Origin: DATJCV01 sp963707665
GTDB lineage: Bacteria > Pseudomonadota > Gammaproteobacteria > Burkholderiales > Burkholderiaceae_D
DNA: 64,000 nt
Direction of reading: 5' to 3'
Assembly: GCA_963707665.1 (NCBI GenBank)
Contig: CAVPQU010000002.1
Span: 62,001-126,000 of the forward strand
This document shows positions 25,135 through 34,087 of this stretch, piece after piece. Under the pieces are notes generated by a model, which was not told the origin of the DNA, made no database searches, and worked only from the letters and a program-made list of their open reading frames with translations. The position numbers were made by a program, and so were the translations under genes. Position 1 is the stretch's first letter; every line of letters begins with the position of its first letter.

Positions 25135-26433
25135 ATGGTCCCGCATCTCGTCACCGCCCTGAATGGCCCGTTGCTCGAACTGGAAAAGAAAATCCTGGAC
25201 GCTACGCCCGCCATCGAGCGCTGGTTCCGCCTCGAATGGCAAGAGCACACGCCGCCGTTCTATTGTTCGGTCGATTTGCGCAACGCCGGCTTCAAGCTGG
25301 CGCCGGTGGATACCAATCTGTTTCCCGGCGGCTTCAACAACCTGGCGCCGGAAATGCTGCCGCTGGCAGTGCAGGCGGCGATGGCGGCGATCGAAAAATA
25401 TTGTCCGGATGCCAGGAATCTGTTGTTGATTCCCGAGCGCCATACGCGTAACTCGTTTTACCTGCAAAACATTGCGCAGCTGGTACAGATATTCCGCCAG
25501 ACCGGCTTGAACGTGCGGCTCGGTTCGCTCGATGACGACTTGGCTGAAGCGACCCCGATCAACCTGCCGGACGGCAGCACGCTGATGCTGGAGCCGCTCC
25601 AGCATCTGGCGGGCGGACGCCGGCTGGGCCTGAAAAATTTCGATCCCTGCACCATCCTGCTGAACAACGACCTGTCCTCCGGGATTCCGGCCGTGCTGGA
25701 AAACCTGCATGAGCAGAACGTGTTGCCGCCGCTGCATGCCGGCTGGGCGGTGCGGCGCAAGAGCAATCATTTTGCCGCCTACGACGAAGTGGTGAAGAAA
25801 TTCGCCAAGATGATCGATGTCGACCCGTGGATGCTGAATCCGTTTTTCGCCAAATGCGGCGCAGTCGATTTCCAGCATCACAGCGGCGAGCAGTGCGTGG
25901 CGTCGAATGTCGATTCCCTGCTGACCAAGATCCGCAAGAAATACCGCGAATACGGCATCAAGGAAACGCCGTTCGTGATCATCAAGGCCGATGCCGGCAC
26001 CTACGGCATGGGCATCATGACCGTGACCGACGGCAGCCAGGTAAAGGATCTGAACCATAAGCAGCGCAGCAAGATGTCGGTGGTCAAGGACGGCCTGGCG
26101 GTGTCCGAAGTGATCCTGCAGGAAGGTGTGCATACCTTCGAGCGCATCAACGACGCCGTGGCCGAGCCGGTGGTGTATATGATCGATCGCTACGTGGTCG
26201 GCGGTTTCTACCGTGTCCATGCCGAGCGCGGGGTTAATGAAAACCTGAATGCGCCGGGTGCCCATTTCGTGCCGCTGGCCTTTGCCCAGCAGCATGCACT
26301 GCCGGATCTGCACGCCAAGCCGGGTACCGCCGCCCCCAATCGCTTCTACATGTATGGCGTGGTGGCGCGGCTGGCGCTGCTGGCGGCGTCGCTGGAACTG
26401 GAAAAGACCGATCCGAATCCGGAAGTGTATTGA
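25135..26433 (+). CDS. gshA: Glutamate-cysteine ligase, Acidithiobacillus/betaproteobacterial type
   Basis: A 432-residue protein from ATG 25135 with AAAGGT upstream. Blocks YCSVDLRNAGFKLAPVDTNLFPGGFNNL, PERHTRNSFYLQN, HAGWAVRRKSNHF and FVIIKADAGTYGMGIMTV identify the type of glutamate-cysteine ligase found in Betaproteobacteria and Acidithiobacillus (the TIGR02049 kind), which has no visible sequence relation to E. coli GshA. It makes gamma-glutamylcysteine from Glu, Cys and ATP, and gshB follows 248 bases downstream. A second enzyme for the same step, of the E. coli type, is encoded at 49877-51466. Confidence 0.93.
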   Translation: MVPHLVTALNGPLLELEKKILDATPAIERWFRLEWQEHTPPFYCSVDLRNAGFKLAPVDTNLFPGGFNNLAPEMLPLAVQAAMAAIEKYCPDARNLLLIPERHTRNSFYLQNIAQLVQIFRQTGLNVRLGSLDDDLAEATPINLPDGSTLMLEPLQHLAGGRRLGLKNFDPCTILLNNDLSSGIPAVLENLHEQNVLPPLHAGWAVRRKSNHFAAYDEVVKKFAKMIDVDPWMLNPFFAKCGAVDFQHHSGEQCVASNVDSLLTKIRKKYREYGIKETPFVIIKADAGTYGMGIMTVTDGSQVKDLNHKQRSKMSVVKDGLAVSEVILQEGVHTFERINDAVAEPVVYMIDRYVVGGFYRVHAERGVNENLNAPGAHFVPLAFAQQHALPDLHAKPGTAAPNRFYMYGVVARLALLAASLELEKTDPNPEVY

Positions 26434-26681
26434 TCGGCGGTTGGCGTGGCTGCGGCGCACCGCATGGCTCTGTCGCCTGGCAAGCAGCATGCGTGGCATG
26501 GAGTATGGTCATAAAGCCATCCTCTCGCGCCCGAATTTCCACTATCACATCGGGAGTATATAATTTGGCCATACGCCCGCACGGCGCCCCGCGCCAGCCA
26601 CGGCAAGCGCCGCGACCATCCAGCCATCCTGATTCATAATAAGCAACCAGTCAGCCGCTTCCTATCCGCATCGTCTACACC
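26434..26681. other. gshA-gshB spacer with GGAGTATATA motif
   Basis: A 248-base gap inside an otherwise conserved gene pair. It holds a GGGAGTATATAA sequence at 26552-26563, one of nine related intergenic copies in the window. No protein-like frame and no clear terminator are present. Confidence 0.4.
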
Positions 26682-27620
26682 ATGAAAATTGCCTTCCTCG
26701 CCGACCCGCTCGCCAGCTTCAAGATCTACAAGGACACCACCTACGCGATGATGGCGGAGGCTGGCCGGCGCGGCCATGCGTTGTATGCGTTCGAGCAGGG
26801 CGATCTGGCGCTGGAAGGCGGCGAGGTGGTGGCCGATGTGGTCCAGGTAACGCTGACCGGCGACAGCCACGACTGGTACCGCGCCAGCGACCCGGTGCCG
26901 ACGCGGCTGGCCGAGTTCGATGCCATCTTGCTGCGCAAGGACCCGCCGTTCGACATGGAATATATCTACACCACCTATTTGCTGGAGCGCGCCGAAGCGC
27001 AGGGCGTGCGGGTGGTCAACAAGCCGTCGGCGGTGCGCGACCACAACGAAAAGCTGGCGATTGCCGAATTTTCGCAATTCGTGGCGCCGACCCTGGTGAC
27101 CCGCGATGAGCGGCGCCTGCGCGCGTTCCACGCCGAGCACCACGACCTGATCTTCAAGCCGCTGGATGGCATGGGCGGCACCGGCATTTTCCGGGTGCGC
27201 GAGGATGAGCTGAATCTCGGCTCGATCATCGAGACGCTGACCGAAAACGGCCGCCGTACCATCATGGCGCAGCGCTTCATCCCGGAAGTCACTGCCGGTG
27301 ACAAGCGCATCCTGTTGATTGGCGACCAGGTGGTGCCGTATTGCCTGGCGCGTATTCCGCAAGGCACGGAAGTGCGCGGCAACCTGGCCGCTGGCGGCCT
27401 AGGCGTGGCGCAACCGATTTCTGCCCGCGACCGCGAAATCGGCGAAGCGCTGGCGCCGGTCCTGGCGCAGCGCGGCCTGTTGCTGGTGGGGCTGGACGCG
27501 ATCGGCGATTATTTGACCGAGGTCAACGTCACCAGCCCGACCTGCTTTCAGGAAATCAAGCAACAGACCGGCTTCGATGTCGCCGCGATGTTCATCGATG
27601 CGCTGGAAGCCACGCTCTGA
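26682..27620 (+). CDS. gshB: Glutathione synthetase
   Basis: A 312-residue protein of normal length. It starts MKIAFLADPLASFKIYKDTTYAMM and contains LLRKDPPFDMEYIYTTYLLE, KPSAVRDHNEKLAIAEF, the ATP-grasp core HHDLIFKPLDGMGGTGIFR and DVIGDYLTEVNVTSPTC-type metal/substrate residues. It joins gamma-glutamylcysteine and glycine using ATP. It is followed by the PTS genes, a gene order shared by many Burkholderiales. Confidence 0.95.
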   Translation: MKIAFLADPLASFKIYKDTTYAMMAEAGRRGHALYAFEQGDLALEGGEVVADVVQVTLTGDSHDWYRASDPVPTRLAEFDAILLRKDPPFDMEYIYTTYLLERAEAQGVRVVNKPSAVRDHNEKLAIAEFSQFVAPTLVTRDERRLRAFHAEHHDLIFKPLDGMGGTGIFRVREDELNLGSIIETLTENGRRTIMAQRFIPEVTAGDKRILLIGDQVVPYCLARIPQGTEVRGNLAAGGLGVAQPISARDREIGEALAPVLAQRGLLLVGLDAIGDYLTEVNVTSPTCFQEIKQQTGFDVAAMFIDALEATL

Positions 27621-27730
27621 AATCGGCGCGCACTGCGCCGGTGAAAAATGCATAATGATGGGCGCCGGATTCCGGCCCGAGAGTGGGGCGTGCAAATACC
27701 GCGCCACTCCAGGATGAACACTTCAAGATT

Positions 27731-28138
27731 ATGGTTGGCATTCTTCTTTTGACCCACGCACCGCTTGGGACAGCATTTCTCAGCGCAGCCGCGCACGTGT
27801 TCCGCGCCTGCCCGGCGCGGATCGAGGCGCTTGACGTGCGGCCCGACCAGGATCCGGCCGACGTCCGGCGCCTGGCGCAAGCAGCCATCGAGCGTCTGGA
27901 TGATGGCGCCGGCGTGCTGGTGATGACCGATGTGATGGGTGGCACGCCGTCCAACTGCTGCAACGGCATTGTCGCAACCGGCAAGGTCGAGGTGATCGCC
28001 GGCTTGAGCCTGCCGATGTTGCTGCGGGCGATTACCTATCGCAACGACACGCTGGACGTGGCGGCGCAAATGGCGCTGGCCGGCGCCCAGGCCGGCGCGG
28101 TGCGGGTCGATCACCGGATCCGGCTGTCAATCAGCTAA
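27731..28138 (+). CDS. PTS EIIA component, mannose family
   Basis: A 135-residue protein from ATG 27731 (MVGILLLTHAPLGTAFLSAAAHVF). His9 in LLTHAPLG is the predicted phosphorylation site. The GAGVLVMTDVMGGTPSNCCNGIV block is the conserved EIIA(Man) loop. No EIIB or EIIC gene is nearby, so it is part of an incomplete, probably regulatory, phosphotransferase chain with HPr and enzyme I. The gene sits 110 bases behind gshB. Confidence 0.92.
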   Translation: MVGILLLTHAPLGTAFLSAAAHVFRACPARIEALDVRPDQDPADVRRLAQAAIERLDDGAGVLVMTDVMGGTPSNCCNGIVATGKVEVIAGLSLPMLLRAITYRNDTLDVAAQMALAGAQAGAVRVDHRIRLSIS

Positions 28139-28193
28139 GCAGCGCGTCGGGCGGAGCACCGTTTTATTGGCAGCCAGTAAAAAAAACTAAAAT

Positions 28194-28463
28194 ATGATCC
28201 AGCAAGAAACCGAAATCATCAACAAACTCGGCCTGCATGCCCGCGCCTCCGCCAAGCTGACGCAGTTGGCGGCGCAATTCGATAGTGAAGTCTGGATGAC
28301 GCGCAACCACAAGCGGGTTAATGCCAAATCGATCATGGGTGTGATGATGCTGGCCGCCGGCAAGGGTTCGAAAGTGACGCTGGAAGCCAGCGGCGCCGAT
28401 GAAGCCGAATGCGTGGCGGCACTGGCGGCCCTGATTGCCAAGAAATTTGATGAAACCGAATGA
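28194..28463 (+). CDS. ptsH: Phosphocarrier protein HPr
   Basis: An 89-residue protein. The active-site His lies in NKLGLHARASAKLTQLA; the Ser-46-type region is KSIMGVMMLAAGKGS. It accepts phosphate from enzyme I and passes it to EIIA. The Ser region (AKSIMGVMML) is the usual site of HPr kinase control in Betaproteobacteria, but hprK is not in this window. It is 55 bases downstream of the EIIA gene and 40 upstream of ptsI. Confidence 0.95.
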   Translation: MIQQETEIINKLGLHARASAKLTQLAAQFDSEVWMTRNHKRVNAKSIMGVMMLAAGKGSKVTLEASGADEAECVAALAALIAKKFDETE

Positions 28464-28503
28464 CGGCAGGCGCGGTCGGAGTCTGCGCAACTAAGTGAAC
28501 TCG

Positions 28504-30259
28504 ATGGCTTCTTTCACGCTACATGGCATTCCGGTTTCGCGCGGGATCGCGATTGGACGGGCGCACCTGCTGGCGCCGGCGGCGCGCGAGATCAAGCATG
28601 AGTTGGTGAGCGAGGCAGGAGTGGAAACCGAGGTGCTGCGCCTGAAGAGCGCGATCGCCACGGTGCAGAAGGAATTGCAGACGATCTGGAAGGAGCTGCC
28701 GCCCGATTCGCCGGCCGAGCTGGCGGCGTTCATCGACGTCCATGCACTGATCCTGTCGGACCCGATGGTGGCCGAGTCCACCATGAACATCATCCGCAGC
28801 CGCCGCTACAACGCCGAATGGGCGCTGCAGACCCAGGTCGCCGAACTCTCGGCGCAGTTCGACGAAATCGAGGATGCCTACCTGCGCGAGCGCAAGGTCG
28901 ACATCCAGCAGGTCGGCGAACGGGTGCTGAAGGTGCTGGTTGGCACGGCCCATGCGCTGCCGAAGAAAAACCTGGATGGCGATGAAGCGGCGTCGCACGT
29001 GATTGTCGTCGCGCACGACATTTCGCCGGCCGACATGCTGCAATTCCGCGATCGTGCCTTCAGCGGTTTCGTCACCGACCTCGGCGGGCAGAATTCGCAT
29101 ACCGCGATCGTCGCCCGCAGCCTGGATATTCCCGCCGCAGTCGGCATGGACAATGCATCGGCCCTGATCCAGGACGACGACTGGCTGGTCATCGACGGCG
29201 ACGCCGGCGTCGTCATCGTCGATCCGTCGCCGCTGGTGCTGGAGCAATACCGTGAATGGCAGGCGCGCCTGCTGCGCACCCGCAAGAAGCTCGGCAAGCT
29301 GAAAAAGACTGCGGCCGTCACGCGCGACGGCGTTGCCGTCACGCTGCTGGCCAACATCGAATTGCCGGAGGATTGCGCGGCGGCGATGAGTGCGGGCGCG
29401 GCGGGCATCGGCCTGTTCCGCTCGGAATTCCTGTTCATGGGCCGCATCGAGCCATGCCCACAAGTTGCCGGGCGAGGATGAACAGTTCGAAGCCTATCGC
29501 AAGGCGGTGCTGGCGATGAAGGGGCGGCCGGTGACCATCCGCACCATCGACATCGGCGCCGACAAGCCGCTCGATACCGCCGAGCATACCGTGCAAAACC
29601 CGGCGCTCGGACTGCGCGCGATCCGCTATTGCCTGGCCGAGCCGCACATTTTCCAGGCGCAATTGCGCGCCATCCTGCGCGCTTCCGCCTTCGGTCCGGT
29701 CAAGCTGCTGATCCCGATGCTGGCGCACGCGTTCGAGATCGACCAGGCGCTGGCGCAAATCGAACATGCCAAGGCGCAGCTGCGCGAAGCCGGCCAGAAA
29801 TTCGATCCGCTGCTTCCGGTCGGCGCCATGATCGAGGTGCCGGCGGCGGCGCTGGCCTTGCCGATGTTCATCAAGCGCCTGGATTTCCTGTCGATCGGCA
29901 CCAACGACCTGATCCAGTACACGCTGGCGGTCGATCGCGTCGATTACGAAGTCGCGCACCTGTACGACCCGCTGCATCCGGCCATCCTGCATTTGCTGGC
30001 GCTGATCATCGCCGGCGGCAAGAAAGCCGGCGTCCCGGTCTCGCTGTGCGGCGAAATGGCCGGCGACACGCGCCTGACGCGGCTCTTGCTCGGCATGGGC
30101 CTGCTGGAATTTTCGATGCATCCGTCGCAATTGCTGGCCGTGAAGCAGGAAATCCTGAATAGCGACTTGGGTCTCCTGACGCAGCAAACCAGGAAAATAT
30201 TGCGCGCCACCGAGCCGGACGCGATCGGCGAAGCGGTCGGCGTGCTCGCCAGCCTGTGA
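28504..30259 (+). CDS. ptsI: PTS enzyme I (one frameshift)
   Basis: Frame-corrected to about 584 residues from ATG 28504 (an in-frame GTG lies at 28495). Visible are the HPr-binding helices, the active-site loop TDLGGQNSHTAIVARSL (phospho-His), the PEP-binding domain with AGIGLFRSEFLFMGR, then GEDEQFEAYRKAVLAMKGRPVTIRTIDIGADK, and LSIGTNDLIQYTLAVDR and CGEMAGD (catalytic Cys). Between FMGR and HKLPGEDEQ (about 29450-29460) the frame shifts by one base; dropping one C gives a normal enzyme I. Both halves are fully conserved, so a sequence error is likely. It autophosphorylates from PEP. Confidence 0.9.
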
Positions 30260-30281
30260 CGGCGTTGTTTGAGACGCTGGT

Positions 30282-30310
30282 TTGACGCTGCCGGGCGAGT
30301 TGGTTATTCT
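30282..30310 (+). promoter_or_regulatory. Sigma-70-type promoter of metX leader
   Basis: TTGACG (30282-30287) and TATTCT (30305-30310) are separated by exactly 17 bases. The expected start of transcription, near 30317, falls right at the first base of the riboswitch aptamer, so the metX leader begins with it. Confidence 0.7.
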
Positions 30311-30316
30311 TACGCT

Positions 30317-30375
30317 TTGCGCCGATTTGAAACCAGCTTGCGGGCGCTTTGATAAATGCGGCTAAAGCGTGCTTG
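30317..30375 (+). promoter_or_regulatory. SAM-II (SAM_alpha/metA-type) riboswitch aptamer
   Basis: P1 stem GCGCC (30319-30323) pairs with GGCGC (30343-30347). The loop starts GATTTG and contains GCTTGC; the 3' strand carries GATAAATG and GCTAAA. The blocks GATTT, TTGC, GATAAATG and GCTAAA match, in order and spacing, the SAM-II aptamer consensus as I recall it for metA/metX leaders. It should fold as an H-type pseudoknot binding S-adenosylmethionine. It lies 101 bases before the metX start, and an intrinsic terminator follows, so SAM would reduce metX-metW transcription. The identification is from memory of the consensus, not a covariance-model search. Confidence 0.82.
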
Positions 30376-30391
30376 AAGTACAGCATTGTCT

Positions 30392-30425
30392 AGCCCGGCC
30401 AGCGGATCGCTGTCGGGCTTTTTTA
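30392..30425 (+). terminator. Intrinsic terminator in the metX leader
   Basis: AGCCCG ... CGGGCT outer stem with an inner CAGCG-GAT-CGCTG stem, followed by TTTTTT. It lies 17 bases after the SAM-II-like aptamer and 51 before the metX start, so it is well placed as the expression platform of the riboswitch. It could also simply end ptsI read-through transcripts. Confidence 0.85.
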
Positions 30426-30475
30426 TTTCAGGCATGGCGCTTGCAACAATGCCAATCCGGCTTGACCAGGAACGT

Positions 30476-31615
30476 ATGTCCATCGGAACCGTAGTACCCC
30501 AAACCATGCATTTTTCGGCACCGCTGCAGTTGCAAAGCGGGGCCTCGATCGCCGATTACGACCTGGTGTATGAAACCTACGGCAGCCTGAATGCCGCGCG
30601 CAGCAATGCGGTGCTGGTATGCCACGCGCTGAATGCGTCGCACCATGTGGCCGGCGTGTACGCCGGCGAGTCGAAAAGCGCCGGCTGGTGGGACAACATG
30701 GTCGGCCCCGGCAAGGCGCTGGATACCGACAAATTCTTCGTCATTGGCGTCAACAACCTCGGCTCCTGCTTCGGTTCGACCGGGCCGATGCATATCGATC
30801 CGAAAACCGGCAAGCCGTACGGCGCCAATTTCCCGGTAGTGACGGTGGAAGACTGGGTGCATGCGCAAGCGCGCCTGGCCGACGCGCTCGGCATCGAGCA
30901 ATGGGCGGCGGTGATGGGCGGTTCGCTGGGCGGCATGCAGGCGCTGGCCTGGAGCCTCTTGTATCCGGAGCGCCTGCGCCATTGCGTGGTGGTGGCGTCG
31001 ACCGCCAAGCTGTCGGCGCAAAACATCGCCTTCAACGACGTCGCGCGGCAGGCGATCCTGTCCGACCCGGATTTTCATGGCGGCGACTATTACGCGCACG
31101 GCGTGGTGCCGAAAAGCGGTTTGCGGGTGGCGCGCATGATCGGCCACATCACCTACCTGTCGAACGACGACATGGCGGAAAAATTTGGCCGCGACCTGCG
31201 CAACGGCGGCTACCAGTTCGGCTTCGGCGTCGACTTCGAGATCGAGTCCTACCTGCGCTATCAGGGCGAGAAATTTTCGGAATATTTCGATGCCAATACC
31301 TATCTGCTGATCACCAAGGCGCTCGACTATTTCGATCCGGCGCGCCAATTCGGTGGCGACCTGACCAAGACCTTCGCCGTCACCCAGGCCGAATTCCTGC
31401 TGGTGTCGTTTTCCACCGACTGGCGCTTTTCGCCGGCGCGCAGCCACGAAATGGTGCGCGCGCTGGTGGACAACCGGCGCCGCGTCACCTACGCCGAAGT
31501 CGACGCCCCGCATGGGCATGACGCCTTTTTGCTGGAGGATGCCCGTTATCACGCGGTGGTGCGCGAGTACTACGGCCGCGTCTGGCAGCAGATCGAGGCG
31601 GAGGTGGCGGCATGA
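30476..31615 (+). CDS. metX: Homoserine O-acyltransferase MetX
   Basis: A 379-residue protein from ATG 30476 with AGGA upstream; the frame is open to 30386 but that part is the leader hairpin. Alpha/beta-hydrolase fold: CHALNASHHVAG, GWWDNMVGPGKALDTDKFFVIGVNNLGSCFGSTGP, nucleophile Ser in VMGGSLGGMQALAW, and His in DAPHGHDAFLL. It acylates homoserine in methionine synthesis. Many betaproteobacterial MetX enzymes use succinyl-CoA rather than acetyl-CoA; the sequence alone does not settle it. It overlaps metW by four bases and is preceded by a SAM-II-like riboswitch. Confidence 0.95.
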   Translation: MSIGTVVPQTMHFSAPLQLQSGASIADYDLVYETYGSLNAARSNAVLVCHALNASHHVAGVYAGESKSAGWWDNMVGPGKALDTDKFFVIGVNNLGSCFGSTGPMHIDPKTGKPYGANFPVVTVEDWVHAQARLADALGIEQWAAVMGGSLGGMQALAWSLLYPERLRHCVVVASTAKLSAQNIAFNDVARQAILSDPDFHGGDYYAHGVVPKSGLRVARMIGHITYLSNDDMAEKFGRDLRNGGYQFGFGVDFEIESYLRYQGEKFSEYFDANTYLLITKALDYFDPARQFGGDLTKTFAVTQAEFLLVSFSTDWRFSPARSHEMVRALVDNRRRVTYAEVDAPHGHDAFLLEDARYHAVVREYYGRVWQQIEAEVAA

Positions 31616-32214
31616 ACTTTAGTCAACTGAGCGCGCTGCGTCCCGATCTGGCCTTCATCGCCCACTGGGTGGAACAGCGCTCGCACGTGCTCGATCTCGG
31701 CTGCGGCGACGGCGTCATGCTCGACTACCTGCGCACCGACAAGGGCTGCACCGGCTACGGTGTCGAAATCGACGACGACAAGATCCCGGTCTGCGTCGCG
31801 CGCGGCGTGTCGGTGATCCAGCAGGACCTGGAAGCAGGGCTGGCGATCTTCGCCGACAACGCTTTCGATACCGTGCTGTGCCTGTCGGCGCTGCAGATGA
31901 TGAAGGATGTCGAAGGCATCCTGCGCGACATCGCCCGCGTCGGCCGCGAAGCGATCGTCTCGTTTCCGAATTTCGGCTACTGGCCGCACCGGCTGGCGCT
32001 GCTGCGCGGCCGCATGCCGGTGTCGAAATCGCTGCCCTACGAGTGGTACGACACGCCCAACCTGCGCTGCGCGACGATTCCCGATTTCGAGCAACTGGCC
32101 AACGAGGTCGGGCTGGAAGTGCTGGACCGTGTCGCGCTGGATGAGGGGCAGCTGGTGTCGCTGCTGCCGAACTGGCGCGGCAGCCTGGCGGTATTCCGCC
32201 TGAAGAAAAAGTAA
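31612..32214 (+). CDS. metW: Methionine biosynthesis protein MetW
   Basis: A 200-residue protein starting inside the metX stop (ATGA). SAM-dependent methyltransferase fold: VLDLGCGDGVMLDYL, GYGVEIDDDKI, LSALQMMKDVEGILRDIARVG, then VSFPNFGYWPHRLALLRGRMPVSKSLPYEWYDTPN, the MetW signature. MetW pairs with MetX and is needed for homoserine acylation in several proteobacteria. Being coupled to metX, it shares the riboswitch-controlled leader. Confidence 0.95.
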   Translation: MNFSQLSALRPDLAFIAHWVEQRSHVLDLGCGDGVMLDYLRTDKGCTGYGVEIDDDKIPVCVARGVSVIQQDLEAGLAIFADNAFDTVLCLSALQMMKDVEGILRDIARVGREAIVSFPNFGYWPHRLALLRGRMPVSKSLPYEWYDTPNLRCATIPDFEQLANEVGLEVLDRVALDEGQLVSLLPNWRGSLAVFRLKKK

Positions 32215-32301
32215 GGCCGCGGTGCTGCAGTGCGCCGCAGCGCGGCAGCCGGCATCCGACAAGCAGCAAGACTCGATCAACCCGCCGACCAAGACGCCGC
32301 A

Positions 32302-33535
<1,234 letters not shown>

Positions 33536-33540
33536 CGGCT

Positions 33541-33654
33541 TGAAAAATCGACGCCACCGCCGGTATCACGGCGCAGGCGCGCGCAACGTCGATTTACAAG
33601 GAACAGCGCTTTTCGGACCATGCGCCGCTAATTATCGACTACGCGGCGTCTTGA
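33541..33654 (+). pseudogene. 3' remnant of a second exodeoxyribonuclease III gene
   Basis: Starting two bases after the ampG stop region, the frame of 33547-33654 reads IDATAGITAQARATSIYKEQRFSDHAPLIIDY and ends in TGA. YKEQRFSDHAPLIIDY is the invariant C-terminal block of exonuclease III (catalytic SDHAP), and the part before it aligns with the RIDYQIATPGIA region. Nothing of the preceding 220 or so residues remains. The intact copy at 44277-45058 has YKEARFSDHAPLTVGYD, clearly diverged, so this is a relic of a separate paralogue, cut off by a deletion next to ampG. Confidence 0.75.
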
Positions 33655-34087
33655 ATAAGGCCGCACCTGGCGCTTGAAATATGAGACAAGGGCTGCTTTG
33701 CTTATAGCCGATACGCCGGACAACGGCTTAAGTTCGACAGCCCTGAAAATGGAGTAGTGGTTTCCACAACGGCTGCGGCTCGTCGCATGATTTCAGCGGC
33801 GTATCGGGACAGAACGGCTGCATGAGTATTTTAACTGTTCATCGAGAATGATGCATTTATCGGCATACCCCTGTTTAATGTTTCTCTATGACCTAGTGGG
33901 CGAGGTGGAACGGCGTCACCTCACGCCGTCGAGCCATATCCGCGCAAGCCGATTCCCTCGGATCAAGCAATCGTCCAGGCCACGCCGCCTTGGGTCCGCA
34001 GCGCCGCCTGCGGCCCACTGCCTCGGCAGCTAAATCATGCCTTTACAAGCTATTCCGATCACTTTTGTCATCGCTTGTTTCGCCTGA
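33655..34087. other. Spacer between xth remnant and tpsA end, 433 bases
   Basis: This is somewhat AT-richer than the neighbouring housekeeping genes. Frames of up to 61 codons occur (for example from 33848), without ribosome-binding site or family similarity. No tRNA, integrase fragment or clear direct repeat was seen. It is the left edge of the putative adhesin island. Confidence 0.35.

Noticed and set aside
33848..34033. 61-codon frame in the spacer next to tpsA
   Set aside because: No ribosome-binding site, Arg/Ser/Pro-rich end and no similarity recognised.
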